Assembly: GCA_965200045.1 (NCBI GenBank) | Contig: OZ241330.1 | Span: 248,001 to 312,000, forward strand | Direction of reading: 5' to 3' | From: Bin25 sp026709415 | Lineage (GTDB): Bacteria > Bacteroidota > Bacteroidia > Flavobacteriales > Flavobacteriaceae | DNA length: 64,000 nt | In this document: in pieces, positions 18,479 to 27,760 of the stretch | How the letters are laid out: each line of letters starts with the position of its first letter | How positions within the stretch are numbered: the stretch's first letter is position 1 | Position numbers and translations under genes: made by a program | Notes under the pieces: generated by a model | The model's database searches: none | Told to the model about the DNA's origin: nothing | Seen by the model: the letters and a program-made list of their open reading frames with translations, nothing else

Positions 18479-18856
18479 GTTTTCCGATTTTTGTTTCTCC
18501 AGATTCCAATTCACCACTTTAAATCGAGATTCCAAATCTTCTACTGTTTTAATAAAATCGGCTAGCTCTAACAATTTGGAATCAAAAGAAATCGATGCCA
18601 CTTTGGTTTCAAAATTAACTTGAGCCGTTGACACACCATTCAAGTCATTGAGTTGATCTTCAATAAATTTAGCACATCCTATTTCACAAACCATCCCATC
18701 GATAGTCAATAAGGCTAAAGCATTGGCTTGCACTGGCTCTGAAGAGTTTTCGACATCAAGGGTGACGATTGGCGGGTTCGAAGCGTTTTTGCAAGCACTG
18801 GTGCCTATTAGAATAACCATCCATAAGGCCATTGAAGAAAGCGATTTCATTCTCAT
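18461..18856 (-). CDS. HMA-domain lipoprotein (heavy-metal binding-like)
   Basis: The 131-aa product has a lipoprotein signal (LIGTSAC, C22), a short acidic linker and one heavy-metal-associated ferredoxin-like domain (about 49-117). The metal loop reads GMVCEIGCAKFIEDQL, a CX3C spacing common in bacteroidete periplasmic HMA proteins instead of the classical CXXC. VSTAQVNFETKVASISFDS completes the fold. It probably binds or buffers copper or a similar metal in the periplasm, by family inference. It is convergent with gldD. Confidence 0.85.
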   Translation of the reverse strand: MRMKSLSSMALWMVILIGTSACKNASNPPIVTLDVENSSEPVQANALALLTIDGMVCEIGCAKFIEDQLNDLNGVSTAQVNFETKVASISFDSKLLELADFIKTVEDLESRFKVVNWNLEKQKSENLIPLE

Positions 18857-19060
18857 TGAATTTCAAATGGATAACACCGGAGTTTTATATTTAACAACCA
18901 TTTTTTAAATGGGAATCATTTCCATGGGCGACTTGAAAATTTCTATGTTGATACCACCATTCTATAAACATCCTGTTTCAGGAATCGAAGCATGATATTT
19001 GTTTTTAATCTTAACCTCTATGTTCTCAATGATATCGATACCCAGTTGAAGAATTAAGAC

Positions 19061-21130
19061 TTAATCAAAAATTGAGTCGTCAAGTTCGGCATTGAATTCG
19101 ACCGATTTTAATGCCCCAATGATGTCAACGCCCATTTGATTAGTGGTAATGGTATGTGGAATTAAAATCCCATCGATTTCTTGATAGTCTTTCAATTGTA
19201 TATCGGTTTCGATCACCTGACCTTGCGCTTCAGCGATGGTGCTACTTTGGATCAATAAATTGGTCTCTGTATCATAAACTTGTGAGAAATTATCGCTGAT
19301 TTTGATATGGTGTCCTGTTTTGTCTCCCACTTCAATAGTGCCTAAATATTCAAGATTTTCAATATCAAACTTCAATTCTGGAAATGGATAGGATTGTAAT
19401 ATTAACAATTCCAACTCTGGGCCCTCTATTTCTATTCGTTGTCCCATGACTTCTGAATACGACGAACCATCCGATACCACTGATTTTTGAATGACTTGTC
19501 CACCCATTTTAGAAATATTCCATGATTTCCCTTCTACGGATTTAACCCCCTCGGCTTCAATCACCATCCCTTGGACTTCAGCCACAAGAAAGGATTTTAT
19601 GTTTTCGATTTTTTCTAAAGCTTCTCTCCCACCAATGGCTTCGATGTAGGCATCAATAACACGACCAACGGAAAATCCTTCAGGCACGTCAATCTCAGAA
19701 TGAGGTCTAGGAATCGTATGTCCCCATTTATCATAATAATTTACTTTTAATTTGGTTCCATTGATTTCGATATTTTCTAATCCCTCTAATACATCACTGC
19801 CCTTACCCGTAACAATTATTCGAGCATTTTCTAATGGGAAATAGGTTTGAGCAACACGCTGAATGTCTTCTACTGTCACGTTTTGGATATTTTGCAAATA
19901 GGTCCTGTAAAAGTCTTCAGGGAGTCCCTCTGTGATGATATTATAGGCATAATTGGCAATCGTGGAAGGATTTTCTAAAGATCGAACAAAACTTCCAAGA
20001 TATTTAGCTCGGACCAAATTCAACTCTTCATCAGAAACCGGCTGGTTTTTCAATTTCTCTAGTTCCGATAAAATTTGAACAACAGAACTATCCGTTACCG
20101 CATTTCTTACACTGGTGGAAGCTGAAAATGTTTCAACCGTATGGTGCCTGAAACTATAAGAGGAATAAGCTCCATAAGTATAGCCCTTGTCTTCTCTCAA
20201 ATTCAAAAATAAACGAGCTTCAGCACCACCTCCTAAAATTTGATTGGCTTTTAAAATGGCAAAATAATCAGGATGAGTTCTAGCGATTTCTGTTGTATAG
20301 TTAACAGCGATTTCAGATTGAACCGCATTGGGCATATCGACAAATTCTATAACGGCAGATTCTGGATTTTTAGGCACCGGTAATGGTTCCGGTGCTACTG
20401 AAGCCATGGTGGTCCAAGAACCAAAATGCTGATTGGCTAAGTCTTTGGCTTGATCTAATGTGATGTTACCAACAAAGACAAGATAGGCTCTATTGACATC
20501 AAAATTTGCTTTGTACAACTCTTCAACATCTTCCAGCGTCACGTTATTGACGGATTCCTCAGATGTATACTCACCAAAAGGATGGTCCGCCCCATAAGTA
20601 ACTAAGTCTTCTACCCGACCCGCTGCTGCTTGGACACTGTTTTCAGCCGTTTTCAGTCCCGAAATCAATTCATCTCTTTCTTTGATAAATTCTTCTTGAG
20701 TGAAATTGGGATTTAGCGCTGCATCGGCAAACATTTCAAAGATTCGAGGAAAGTACCGAGTCAACGAGCTAGCAGATCCTCCCGATGAAGATATACTAAC
20801 ACTGGCTCCCATAAAATCCACTTCATCATAAAATTCTTCCATTGGTATATTAGTCGATCCTTTGCCGATGAGACTTCCCAACAAACTACTCACCCCAACT
20901 TTATCACCATGTGATTTGGGTTTGTTATCGATCCGTAAACTAACACTCACTCGAGGTAGTTTGTTATTTTCAACAACTAAAACAGTTATCCCATTGGGGG
21001 TGATAAATTTTTGAGGGTCTCCGATGTTGATTTCAGGCGTAGGACCCGGTTTTGGGATGATGCTTCTATCAATTTGTGCGCTCAATTGGGCACAAACCAT
21101 AAAAACGATTAAAATGGATATTTTTTTCAT
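19061..21130 (-). CDS. M16-family peptidase-like protein lacking the zinc motif
   Basis: The 689-aa secreted protein has a signal peptide (ISILIVFMVCAQLSAQ) and the M16 fold. At the position of HXXEH it reads VSSLLGSLIGKGSTN, so zinc binding is lost. It keeps the substrate-side pattern of the partner subunit, including EDKGYTYGAYSSY, and has an extra C-terminal domain of about 200 residues. M16 proteases of this kind often work as pairs with one catalytic and one non-catalytic chain. The adjacent upstream gene, six bases away, supplies the catalytic one. Confidence 0.9.
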   Translation of the reverse strand: MKKISILIVFMVCAQLSAQIDRSIIPKPGPTPEINIGDPQKFITPNGITVLVVENNKLPRVSVSLRIDNKPKSHGDKVGVSSLLGSLIGKGSTNIPMEEFYDEVDFMGASVSISSSGGSASSLTRYFPRIFEMFADAALNPNFTQEEFIKERDELISGLKTAENSVQAAAGRVEDLVTYGADHPFGEYTSEESVNNVTLEDVEELYKANFDVNRAYLVFVGNITLDQAKDLANQHFGSWTTMASVAPEPLPVPKNPESAVIEFVDMPNAVQSEIAVNYTTEIARTHPDYFAILKANQILGGGAEARLFLNLREDKGYTYGAYSSYSFRHHTVETFSASTSVRNAVTDSSVVQILSELEKLKNQPVSDEELNLVRAKYLGSFVRSLENPSTIANYAYNIITEGLPEDFYRTYLQNIQNVTVEDIQRVAQTYFPLENARIIVTGKGSDVLEGLENIEINGTKLKVNYYDKWGHTIPRPHSEIDVPEGFSVGRVIDAYIEAIGGREALEKIENIKSFLVAEVQGMVIEAEGVKSVEGKSWNISKMGGQVIQKSVVSDGSSYSEVMGQRIEIEGPELELLILQSYPFPELKFDIENLEYLGTIEVGDKTGHHIKISDNFSQVYDTETNLLIQSSTIAEAQGQVIETDIQLKDYQEIDGILIPHTITTNQMGVDIIGALKSVEFNAELDDSIFD

Positions 21131-21136
21131 GTTTTT

Positions 21137-22477
21137 TTATTCAGATGGTTCCGACTCTTGATTATCATCGTTAGATTCAGGTAAATAGTCGAGGACCAAT
21201 CGTTGATTTGGCTTTAAAAATTTTTGAGCGGCGGCTCGAATTTCTTCTCTAGTGATCGAGCGATAGGCATCGATTTCGGTATTGACTAAATTCGTATCCC
21301 CTAATATTTTACAGGCTTCTGCTAATGAATTGGCAATGCCTGCAATCGAAGAGTTTGAATTCACAAAATTGTCTTCATAGATATTCAACAACTTCTGATA
21401 ATCTCTTTCAGAAATCAAATCGGTCTGTAATTTTTTGACTTCATCATCGATTTCGATTAATAAATCATCTAACTGGTGTTCGCCTTGAGGTAAAGCTAGA
21501 ATGACATAAGTTCCATAATCTTCACCCCCATCATTGAAGGCAGCCACTTGCAAGGCCATTTTTTTATCTTCTACCAATCTTTTGTATAATTTGGAACTGT
21601 TTCCATCACTGAGATAAGTCGAAATCATATCCATGACTTTGGCCTCTCTTGATTTGATTCCTGGAATTCGGTAAGCAGTAAAAATAGCCGGAACTTGAAT
21701 ATTGGGATCGAAAGTTTCCGCATATATAGTTTCTGTAATGGGTTGCTCCACAGGAAAGCTTCTTACAATTTCCTCTCCTTTGGGAATGGGGCCAAAATAG
21801 TCTTCGATCCATTTTTTGGTTTGATCGATATCGATATCACCCGCTACAGTCAATACCGCATTATTGGGTATGTAGTATTTTTTGTTAAAAGCTATAAATT
21901 CTTCGAGAGTAGCCGCATCCAAATGTTCCATTTTCCCGATGGTCGAATTCTTATATGGATGATCCACAAATAAATGCTTTTTGACCACTTCATACCAACG
22001 ACCATACGGTGAATTATCATAACGTAATCGACGTTCTTCTTTGACGACTTCATTTTGTGTATCAACCCCTATTTGATCGATTACGGGATGAAGCATTCGC
22101 TCAGATTCCATCCACAATCCTAATTCCAGACTATTGGAGGGAAAGTTTTCATAGTAATATGTGAAATCTTGCGTCGTATAGGCATTGTTAGATCCACCAT
22201 GAGACGTTACAATATTGAACCACTTTCCTTTTTCAATATTTTTTGTTCCTTCAAATAGCAAGTGTTCAAAAAAATGAGCAAACCCAGTTCTTTCTGGGTC
22301 TTCATCTTTTGCGCCGACATGATATAGGACAGAAACCGTCACAACGGGGGCGTTATTGTCTTGGTGTAGAATGACATGAAGACCGTTACCCAGTTTATAT
22401 TCAATAAATTCTACCTGCTGACTTTTTAAACCAAAGCCTAAAACCAATAAAACGAAAAGAATAAAATGTCTTTTCAT
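21137..22477 (-). CDS. M16-family zinc metallopeptidase (catalytic partner)
   Basis: This secreted insulinase-family protease has a signal peptide (MKRHFILFVLLVLGFGLKSQ), starting at the ATG at 22477. A longer frame begins at 22498 but would put charged residues before the signal. The zinc site is HFFEH in GFAHFFEHLLFEGT, with a downstream glutamate in NEVVKEERRLRYD, so it should be active. A second M16 domain follows (NIQVPAIFTAYRIPG, YLSDGNSSKLYKRLVEDKK). The acidic tail ends ESNDDNQESEPSE. It is co-transcribed with the non-catalytic partner downstream. Confidence 0.92.
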   Translation of the reverse strand: MKRHFILFVLLVLGFGLKSQQVEFIEYKLGNGLHVILHQDNNAPVVTVSVLYHVGAKDEDPERTGFAHFFEHLLFEGTKNIEKGKWFNIVTSHGGSNNAYTTQDFTYYYENFPSNSLELGLWMESERMLHPVIDQIGVDTQNEVVKEERRLRYDNSPYGRWYEVVKKHLFVDHPYKNSTIGKMEHLDAATLEEFIAFNKKYYIPNNAVLTVAGDIDIDQTKKWIEDYFGPIPKGEEIVRSFPVEQPITETIYAETFDPNIQVPAIFTAYRIPGIKSREAKVMDMISTYLSDGNSSKLYKRLVEDKKMALQVAAFNDGGEDYGTYVILALPQGEHQLDDLLIEIDDEVKKLQTDLISERDYQKLLNIYEDNFVNSNSSIAGIANSLAEACKILGDTNLVNTEIDAYRSITREEIRAAAQKFLKPNQRLVLDYLPESNDDNQESEPSE

Positions 22478-22731
22478 ATTTCTTGTGTTATTTGTCATTG
22501 TTACTTTATAAGAGTTGCGAATTTAGTAATTACAGACCAAATCAATTTGATTTTGAGGCCATTAGACTCCATGATTAAGACGAAATAACTCCGGATTTGT
22601 TAATTGTTTTTTCCTTATGATATTGAAAGTATTCTGAATTTTAGTGGATTCTGCAGGGGAAAGGATACTCTTTTGGCTGAGAAGGTAACATCCCCCAGGT
22701 CATGTTGGTCTATAGACTACTTATGGATGTT

Positions 22732-22739
22732 TAATTTTG
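22732..22739 (+). promoter_or_regulatory. Putative -7 promoter element of the DUF4292 gene
   Basis: TAATTTTG fits TANNTTTG and ends only ten bases before the ATG at 22750. Transcription would start about at the gene start, giving a nearly leaderless mRNA. No strong -33 box is visible. Confidence 0.45.
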
Positions 22740-22749
22740 CAGGGTTTTT

Positions 22750-23556
22750 ATGCCTTTGATCCTTCCTAAATCCTTTTGTTTTTACAGTGCCATTCTATTT
22801 GTGTTTTTGTTGTCTATCGGTTGTGTTTCGACTAAAAAAGTGATTCCTTCTCCACAACCCATCAAAGCGATCGATGTGGTTTCTTTGGTCGATGAAATTG
22901 AAAAAGCGTATCCAAAACATAAAGCATTAAATATTAGAGGCACCGCTTTGTTTACCAATGGGAATATTTCGGAAAAAATCAATATCCAGTTGAGAATGAT
23001 TCAAAACAAAGCCGTTTGGATTAATGCTGTGATGATTGTTCCTATTGCGAGAGTTTTGGTAACACCTGAAACCATTCAGTTTTATGAACGTTTTCAAAAA
23101 ACCTATTTCGAAGATGATTACCAAGCCATCCGGACGTTTTTAAACAATGACCAAGTCAATTTTCAATTGATTGAAAATCTTTTATTGGGAAAATCACTGA
23201 TAGACATTTCCAATGTAAAATGGAAAACCATAGATAACCCCATCAATTATATTTTAATAGCTGAAAGAACGAAAGGAAAAACCATCCCCACCTTATTTAT
23301 AGATCCAAAAAGCTTTTTACTCCAAGAACAACGAATTCTCTTACCGGGAACCACTAAAACGCTCAACATCCGCTATAAAAATCATATCTCCGTCGAAGGG
23401 AACGATTATCCAAGGGTAATTGAAATGTCCATCGTCGAACCTCAACAGGTAGTGCAAGTCGTCATTGAATATAAGCAAATCAATCTCTTCGATCAAGATG
23501 TGGCTATCCCCTTCAAAATTCCTGAAAACTACAAGCCGATTTTACTTTCGAAATGA
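22750..23556 (+). CDS. DUF4292 lipoprotein (LolB-like fold family)
   Basis: The 268-aa protein has a lipoprotein signal ending LSIGC (C25). It shows the DUF4292 pattern: ALNIRGTALFTNGNISEKIN, AVWINAVMIVPIARVLVTPE, VQFYERFQKTYF-like QFYERFQKTYFEDDY, and a C-terminal ending VAIPFKIPENYKPI. The beta-rich layout resembles LolA/LolB lipid-binding proteins, suggesting an outer-membrane role. It overlaps the EnvC-like gene by four bases (ATGA), an arrangement I recall as typical in flavobacteria. Confidence 0.87.
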   Translation: MPLILPKSFCFYSAILFVFLLSIGCVSTKKVIPSPQPIKAIDVVSLVDEIEKAYPKHKALNIRGTALFTNGNISEKINIQLRMIQNKAVWINAVMIVPIARVLVTPETIQFYERFQKTYFEDDYQAIRTFLNNDQVNFQLIENLLLGKSLIDISNVKWKTIDNPINYILIAERTKGKTIPTLFIDPKSFLLQEQRILLPGTTKTLNIRYKNHISVEGNDYPRVIEMSIVEPQQVVQVVIEYKQINLFDQDVAIPFKIPENYKPILLSK

Positions 23557-24728
23557 AATGCCTCCTCTTTTGTTTTTTCATCATATTAGGATCTGTTCAT
23601 CTATTGGGACAAACATCTCAAAACAGAAAAAATCAACTCTTTGAAAGACAAAAAGAACTTCGAATAGAAATTCGTGAACTCAATGCCTTAATGAGCAAAA
23701 TAAAAATTGATTCAAGAGATGTTTTGGTCAATTTAGAAGAAACGAATCTAAAAGTCAATCAGCTCAATGAGCTGATCGATATCCATGACCAACAAAATAT
23801 CATTTTAGATTCATTGTCCATCACCTTAGAAGATCAGATGGCATCACAGCAAAAAACATTGGATCAATTAAAAGTCAATTATGCTTTAGTCATCAAAGCA
23901 GCTCACAAGAGTAGAGTTGATAAAAATGCTTGGATGATGATCTTGTTTTCTAAAAATTTTATACAAGGTTATAAGCGTAATCAATACATACAACACTATG
24001 TCAATAATCGAAGAAACATCAAAAATGAAATCGAACAAAGGGTATCGGTTTTAGAAACAAAAGCGGATTCTCTACTGACCATAAGGCAAGCCAAACAAGA
24101 ATTGCAAAGTGCGCGAATAGAACGATTAAAAGATTTAGAAAAAGAAACATTTCGACAGCGGCTATTGCTTCGATCCTATAGCAGACAAGAAAAAAATTTT
24201 GTCAATCAAATCAACCAAAAACGAGAACTTGATGAACGGCTCGAATTAGAAATACAAACTTTAGTCGAAGAAGTGGTCGCTTCAAAGTCTGATGATCCTA
24301 TTAACTTCGGTGGTGATTTTCATACTTTCAAAGGGAAATTACCATGGCCGGTGGAAGAAGGTGTGGTGACAAGAAAATTTGGTCGTCAGTACCATCCCAT
24401 TGTTCCTACGATCATTATTGAAAACTTGGGCATCACCATGGCAACCAAACCCAATTCACAGGTTAGATCGGTTTTCGATGGAAAAGTAGTATCCATTTTA
24501 TCTTTTCGAGGCAGCAATTATTCCGTATTGATACAACATGGACAATACATCACCGTTTATAAAAATTTAGTCGATTTAAAAGTTGAATCAGGACAAGCTG
24601 TTGATGCACTACAAGTCATTGGAAATGCCTTTACCAATCAAAAAACTGGAAGGTCGAGTTTTACATTCAGTCTTTTTGAAAACACCCAAGCAAAAAATCC
24701 AATCCACTGGTTACGTAGTCGAAGCTGA
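23553..24728 (+). CDS. EnvC-like murein hydrolase activator (degenerate LytM/M23 domain)
   Basis: The 391-aa protein has a signal peptide (FCFFIILGSVHLLGQ), a long coiled coil (about 25-240) and a C-terminal LytM domain from LPWPVEEGVVTRKFGRQYHP. The zinc ligands of active M23 enzymes are missing: the GxxxGxD/H segment reads NLGITMATKP and the HxH position reads FTFSLF. That is the EnvC pattern, which activates amidases at the division site rather than cutting peptidoglycan. Its stop directly abuts the stop of the convergent SPOR gene. Confidence 0.9.
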   Translation: MKCLLFCFFIILGSVHLLGQTSQNRKNQLFERQKELRIEIRELNALMSKIKIDSRDVLVNLEETNLKVNQLNELIDIHDQQNIILDSLSITLEDQMASQQKTLDQLKVNYALVIKAAHKSRVDKNAWMMILFSKNFIQGYKRNQYIQHYVNNRRNIKNEIEQRVSVLETKADSLLTIRQAKQELQSARIERLKDLEKETFRQRLLLRSYSRQEKNFVNQINQKRELDERLELEIQTLVEEVVASKSDDPINFGGDFHTFKGKLPWPVEEGVVTRKFGRQYHPIVPTIIIENLGITMATKPNSQVRSVFDGKVVSILSFRGSNYSVLIQHGQYITVYKNLVDLKVESGQAVDALQVIGNAFTNQKTGRSSFTFSLFENTQAKNPIHWLRSRS

Positions 24729-25883
24729 TCAATCTTCTTTTAAAATCCATGCATCGGCTGTGATGGTCTGTTGAATTTTATCTAAAGCCTCTAGCGCTTG
24801 ATTGACAGAGTCATAGTATCCAGTGATGACCCTTATACGAGATTGACCCGTTCGATTGGATATGCGGGCTTCTACATTTTGTGGTTTTATATCTTCAATG
24901 AATTGAAGGGCTTCACTTTGCGTATTGAAAGATCCGATCACAATGGCGAAAATTTCACTTTCAATATCTGGAATTGTTGGTGTTATGATCGTATCGATGA
25001 TTTGAACTGGTGGCGTTATTTCCTTGGTGATTGAATCGAGTTCATTAGATTTTATCTCCTGACTGGTTTTAGTTATGTTAGACGGTTCAATAGATGGCTC
25101 AACGTCCACGAAGAAATAATACACGCCAACGGATCCTACGATCAGTCCGATTATAAATGACAAAGCCAATGCGATTTTGATTGGAAAGGATTTTCTTCTA
25201 GGGTAAAATGAATCTCCCGATTTGATTTTCTTTTTTTGGGGTGGCTGTTTGGTATCAAAAACAATATTTGCCGTTTTTTGTTTATCTGCAATGTTTGATT
25301 TCGATGGTGGCTTTGATGAATCTTTTGAGGCGGTTTTGGGTTGAGCAAATCCTTTGGTAGATTCTATTTTTGAAACCGATGCGTTTTGTTTGGATTTGGA
25401 ATTTTGATTGGCAACTATGGCTGTGTTTTTTGCAGATCCTTTGGCTTTTTTTTGAGGGTTTTGACTTGGCTGTATTGATGGCACCGTAATTTGTGATGGA
25501 AGACCAAAATTTTCAGACACACTCACCCCAGTTTTTAACCCTTGGAAATCTATTCGGTTTTGATTTCGGTTAAAAGTTCCGAGGCCATCAATTTGGTAAG
25601 GACCCTTTTTAATTTGAGATTTCCAATAGCCTACCGAACCTTGTATTTTTTTGAGAGCTAAGGCATATGAAATTTGTTTTTTTTCTGCTAGGAATTCGGC
25701 TAGCTCTCGGTCATTGATATGGCGCGTTGGATCAAATGAATCAATCATTCTTTTTTTAGAATAATAGGTGCCTCTTTGATTAGAACGGGCTTTGTTTTCT
25801 TTGATAAAAAAAGTTCCAAAGTATGGTACCGTCAATTGGTTTTTAGTTTCCAACAACTCTAAAATGGCCTTGTGTACTTCCAT
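24729..25883 (-). CDS. HU-CCDC81 and SPOR domain-containing membrane protein
   Basis: The 384-aa protein carries an N-terminal HU-CCDC81-type pair of domains (VPYFGTFFIKENKARSNQ near 18-36, IDGLGTFNRNQNRIDF near 98-113). A low-complexity Lys/Ser/Pro linker follows, then one membrane helix (IALALSFIIGLIVGSVGVYYF, about 232-252) and a C-terminal SPOR domain (FAIVIGSFNTQSEALQFI to ADAWILKED). SPOR domains bind denuded peptidoglycan at division sites, so the protein likely acts in envelope division. The N-terminal domain should be cytoplasmic. Confidence 0.9.
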   Translation of the reverse strand: MEVHKAILELLETKNQLTVPYFGTFFIKENKARSNQRGTYYSKKRMIDSFDPTRHINDRELAEFLAEKKQISYALALKKIQGSVGYWKSQIKKGPYQIDGLGTFNRNQNRIDFQGLKTGVSVSENFGLPSQITVPSIQPSQNPQKKAKGSAKNTAIVANQNSKSKQNASVSKIESTKGFAQPKTASKDSSKPPSKSNIADKQKTANIVFDTKQPPQKKKIKSGDSFYPRRKSFPIKIALALSFIIGLIVGSVGVYYFFVDVEPSIEPSNITKTSQEIKSNELDSITKEITPPVQIIDTIITPTIPDIESEIFAIVIGSFNTQSEALQFIEDIKPQNVEARISNRTGQSRIRVITGYYDSVNQALEALDKIQQTITADAWILKED

Positions 25884-26297
25884 TTTTATGTTTCAAATCA
25901 AATTCAAAACTAAGGGATTGATTTTACATTTCGAAAAGTCCATTGATCATATTAAACCATCAAATTATTAACCAAACCATAAAATAGAGTAATTCACATA
26001 AACTTCACCGTATCAACTTTAATTACAATTAAAGTAAAGACATTAAGCCAAGGCGTGTCTTGGGACCTCAAAGATGTTTTAGAGCGTTAAAAAATTGTCT
26101 AATCCGTCTAAAAATTGTATCCCATACCGAAAACGAACTTTATCGTTATTGTCTCCACGAGTGTCATGTTTCATTCCAAGTATCTGAAATTGCTGTGTAG
26201 CGTCTTTCAATGCTTATATTCAACCGTGAACTCCGCCATATCTTTGAACTTTCGAGGCGTAAAAAATTAAAAAAGAATAAGATATAGAACTTAAACG
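25884..26297. other. Intergenic/decayed region
   Basis: No intact gene is visible. On the minus strand 26213-26079 is an open 44-codon fragment (ALKDATQQFQILGMKHDTRG...), preceded by a stop and without a start codon, which may be the tail of a lost gene. The first 150 bases are AT-rich and should contain the SPOR gene promoter. Confidence 0.35.
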
Positions 26298-26549
26298 ATG
26301 AAAGAAACACAAGGTTGGGCTCATCATGTAGTCAATTATGGGTATGCTGCGAAAAAAGTAGTGCAACAATCCAATGGTCAATTGACAGAAAAAGGATTTG
26401 ATAGGATGATGAAACATGGCAAAGAATTACGTTATGAGTATTATCAAGGACGGTTGAAAAATTTTCTTCATAGCGAATGTGAGTTGTTAATCAATTTTTT
26501 AAAAAAGAATCCAGATATCATAGGTTATAAAGATGATTCGATTGTTTGA
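26298..26549 (+). CDS. Small hypothetical protein (83 aa)
   Basis: An ATG-initiated frame encodes a hydrophilic, basic protein rich in Lys/Tyr (MKETQGWAHHVVNYGYAAKK ... MMKHGKELRYEYYQGRLKN). There is no signal peptide or membrane segment. I do not recognise a family. The next small frame begins inside its last codons, so the two could be a coupled pair or the halves of one frameshifted gene. The surroundings are decayed DNA, which lowers confidence that it is functional. Confidence 0.35.
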   Translation: MKETQGWAHHVVNYGYAAKKVVQQSNGQLTEKGFDRMMKHGKELRYEYYQGRLKNFLHSECELLINFLKKNPDIIGYKDDSIV

Positions 26550-26679
26550 ACGTTTTTTTCAAAAAGGAGTTTTCCATGAATTACCCAATAAACCGTTGGT
26601 TATTCCTATTCCATCAATGAAAACTTGGTTGCAAGAAGAGTTTCTTTTACAAGATATATCGAGTCGATGGGATAATTAA
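26533..26679 (+). CDS. Small hypothetical protein (48 aa), overlapping the previous frame
   Basis: ATG 26533 opens a 48-aa frame, MIRLFERFFQKGVFHELPNK through SMKTWLQEEFLLQDISSRWDN. It overlaps the 83-aa frame by 17 bases in a different phase. Codon content looks protein-like and the two read sensibly in sequence, so a single ancestral gene with a frameshift is possible. No family recognised. Confidence 0.3.
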   Translation: MIRLFERFFQKGVFHELPNKPLVIPIPSMKTWLQEEFLLQDISSRWDN

Positions 26680-26770
26680 TGATTTAGAACATGGGCTTCC
26701 TTCAGCAACTAAAGATTGTTCCATACCGTCTAAAAAGTCTCGCCTGCTATTGATGGAATAGTATCCATAA

Positions 26771-27028
26771 TCATTTTCACAGACCTTTGGTGGCCTGACT
26801 CGTTGGTTCCAAGGTCAAGTCACCCGATTCAAGGGGTTTGAGAAAGTCCATCACCAATATTTTGGAGTCAATCGCCTAGAATTCAAAGAGATCACTAGGC
26901 ATGATGGCTTTCATGCCAACCTAAAAAGTAGCATGGAAAAAAGAAACCCTCAAAGCCTTGTTCGGCTTAAAAATGAAGGAAAAATGAGCCAAATAAGCCG
27001 AAACCAGAGAAATATCGTGATTTTTTAG
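26771..27028 (+). pseudogene. Remnant of an unidentified coding sequence
   Basis: An 85-codon stretch between two stops reads like real protein (FGGLTRWFQGQVTRFKGFEK, HHQYFGVNRLEFKEI, RHDGFHANLKSSMEKRNP) but has no credible start. I could not place it in a family. A transposase origin is plausible from the neighbourhood and is not shown by motifs. Confidence 0.3.
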
Positions 27029-27135
27029 AGGAAAACCACATCCAATGAGTGGATCCATTGGCTGAAAAAGAAAAAATAGTTTCCTCGTCACCTACTTTTT
27101 TATTTTGCATTGTTCAAAGGGCTCTTTCATATTTT

Positions 27136-27291
27136 CTAAAGCCTTTGTTCAGGCTTTCCTTTTTTATACCAAGGGGCTAATTCCGTTGGTTCAGGACAAT
27201 GGGTTATTTGTTGTTCATCGATAAAGTTGACCACTGAATTTCCAATTAACCGTTGAATCAATTCATCTAATTTTGAGTCCTTGTTTGTCAT
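27136..27291 (-). CDS. Small hypothetical protein (51 aa), divergent from recX
   Basis: ATG 27291 to TAG 27136 encodes MTNKDSKLDELIQRLIGNSV followed by VNFIDEQQITHCPEPTELAP and a basic tail WYKKGKPEQRL. It is hydrophilic with a short amphipathic N-terminus. It is divergent from recX, with 25 bases between the starts. It may be a truncated gene. No family recognised. Confidence 0.35.
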   Translation of the reverse strand: MTNKDSKLDELIQRLIGNSVVNFIDEQQITHCPEPTELAPWYKKGKPEQRL

Positions 27292-27316
27292 AGACAATGG
27301 GGCTTAAAATAAACTG

Positions 27317-27760
27317 ATGAGTTTAGAGAAATACAAAAAAAAATTGGAGTTTTATTGCCAATACCAAGATCGATGCCATCAGGAAGTTAATATGAAAATG
27401 AGACAACTCAAAGTACCTTATGGTTATCAAGGAGAATTAAAACAATATCTGATCGAAGAAAATTTTTTAAATGAAAAACGCTTTGTAGAATCTTTTGTCA
27501 TCGGAAAATTCAATCAATCTCATTGGGGTAATTTGCGATTGATTAGCGAACTAAAAACAAGGGATATTTCAGACTATTTGGTTCAATATGGATTGAATTT
27601 AATCGATCCGAAAGACTATGTAGAACAATTTATTTCGGTATTAGAAAAAGCCAAAAGCACCTATCGAGAGACCCCTCCCATAAAAGCCAACAAACTAATC
27701 TCTGACTATCTAAAACGAAGAGGTTGGGAACCTCAATTGATCCTTGAATATTTGAATTAA
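27317..27760 (+). CDS. recX: RecX family regulatory protein
   Basis: RecX modulates RecA filament activity. The 147-aa protein contains the typical three-helix repeats: YCQYQDRCHQEVNMKMRQL (R-C-x-x-E/Q-V pattern), YLIEENFLNEKRFVESFVIGKF and WGNLRLISELKTRDIS, with a third repeat SDYLKRRGWEPQLILEYL. Length is normal for bacteroidete RecX. Its stop directly abuts the stop of convergent atpC. Confidence 0.9.
   Translation: MSLEKYKKKLEFYCQYQDRCHQEVNMKMRQLKVPYGYQGELKQYLIEENFLNEKRFVESFVIGKFNQSHWGNLRLISELKTRDISDYLVQYGLNLIDPKDYVEQFISVLEKAKSTYRETPPIKANKLISDYLKRRGWEPQLILEYLN

Noticed and set aside
22640..22745. Riboswitch-like leader (GGGG ... GGCTGAGA ... CCCC) before the DUF4292 gene
   Set aside because: It has pieces reminiscent of a TPP riboswitch, but the second conserved half (ACCTGAT...GGATAATGCC) is absent. 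The -7 element lies downstream of it, and the downstream gene is not thiamine related.
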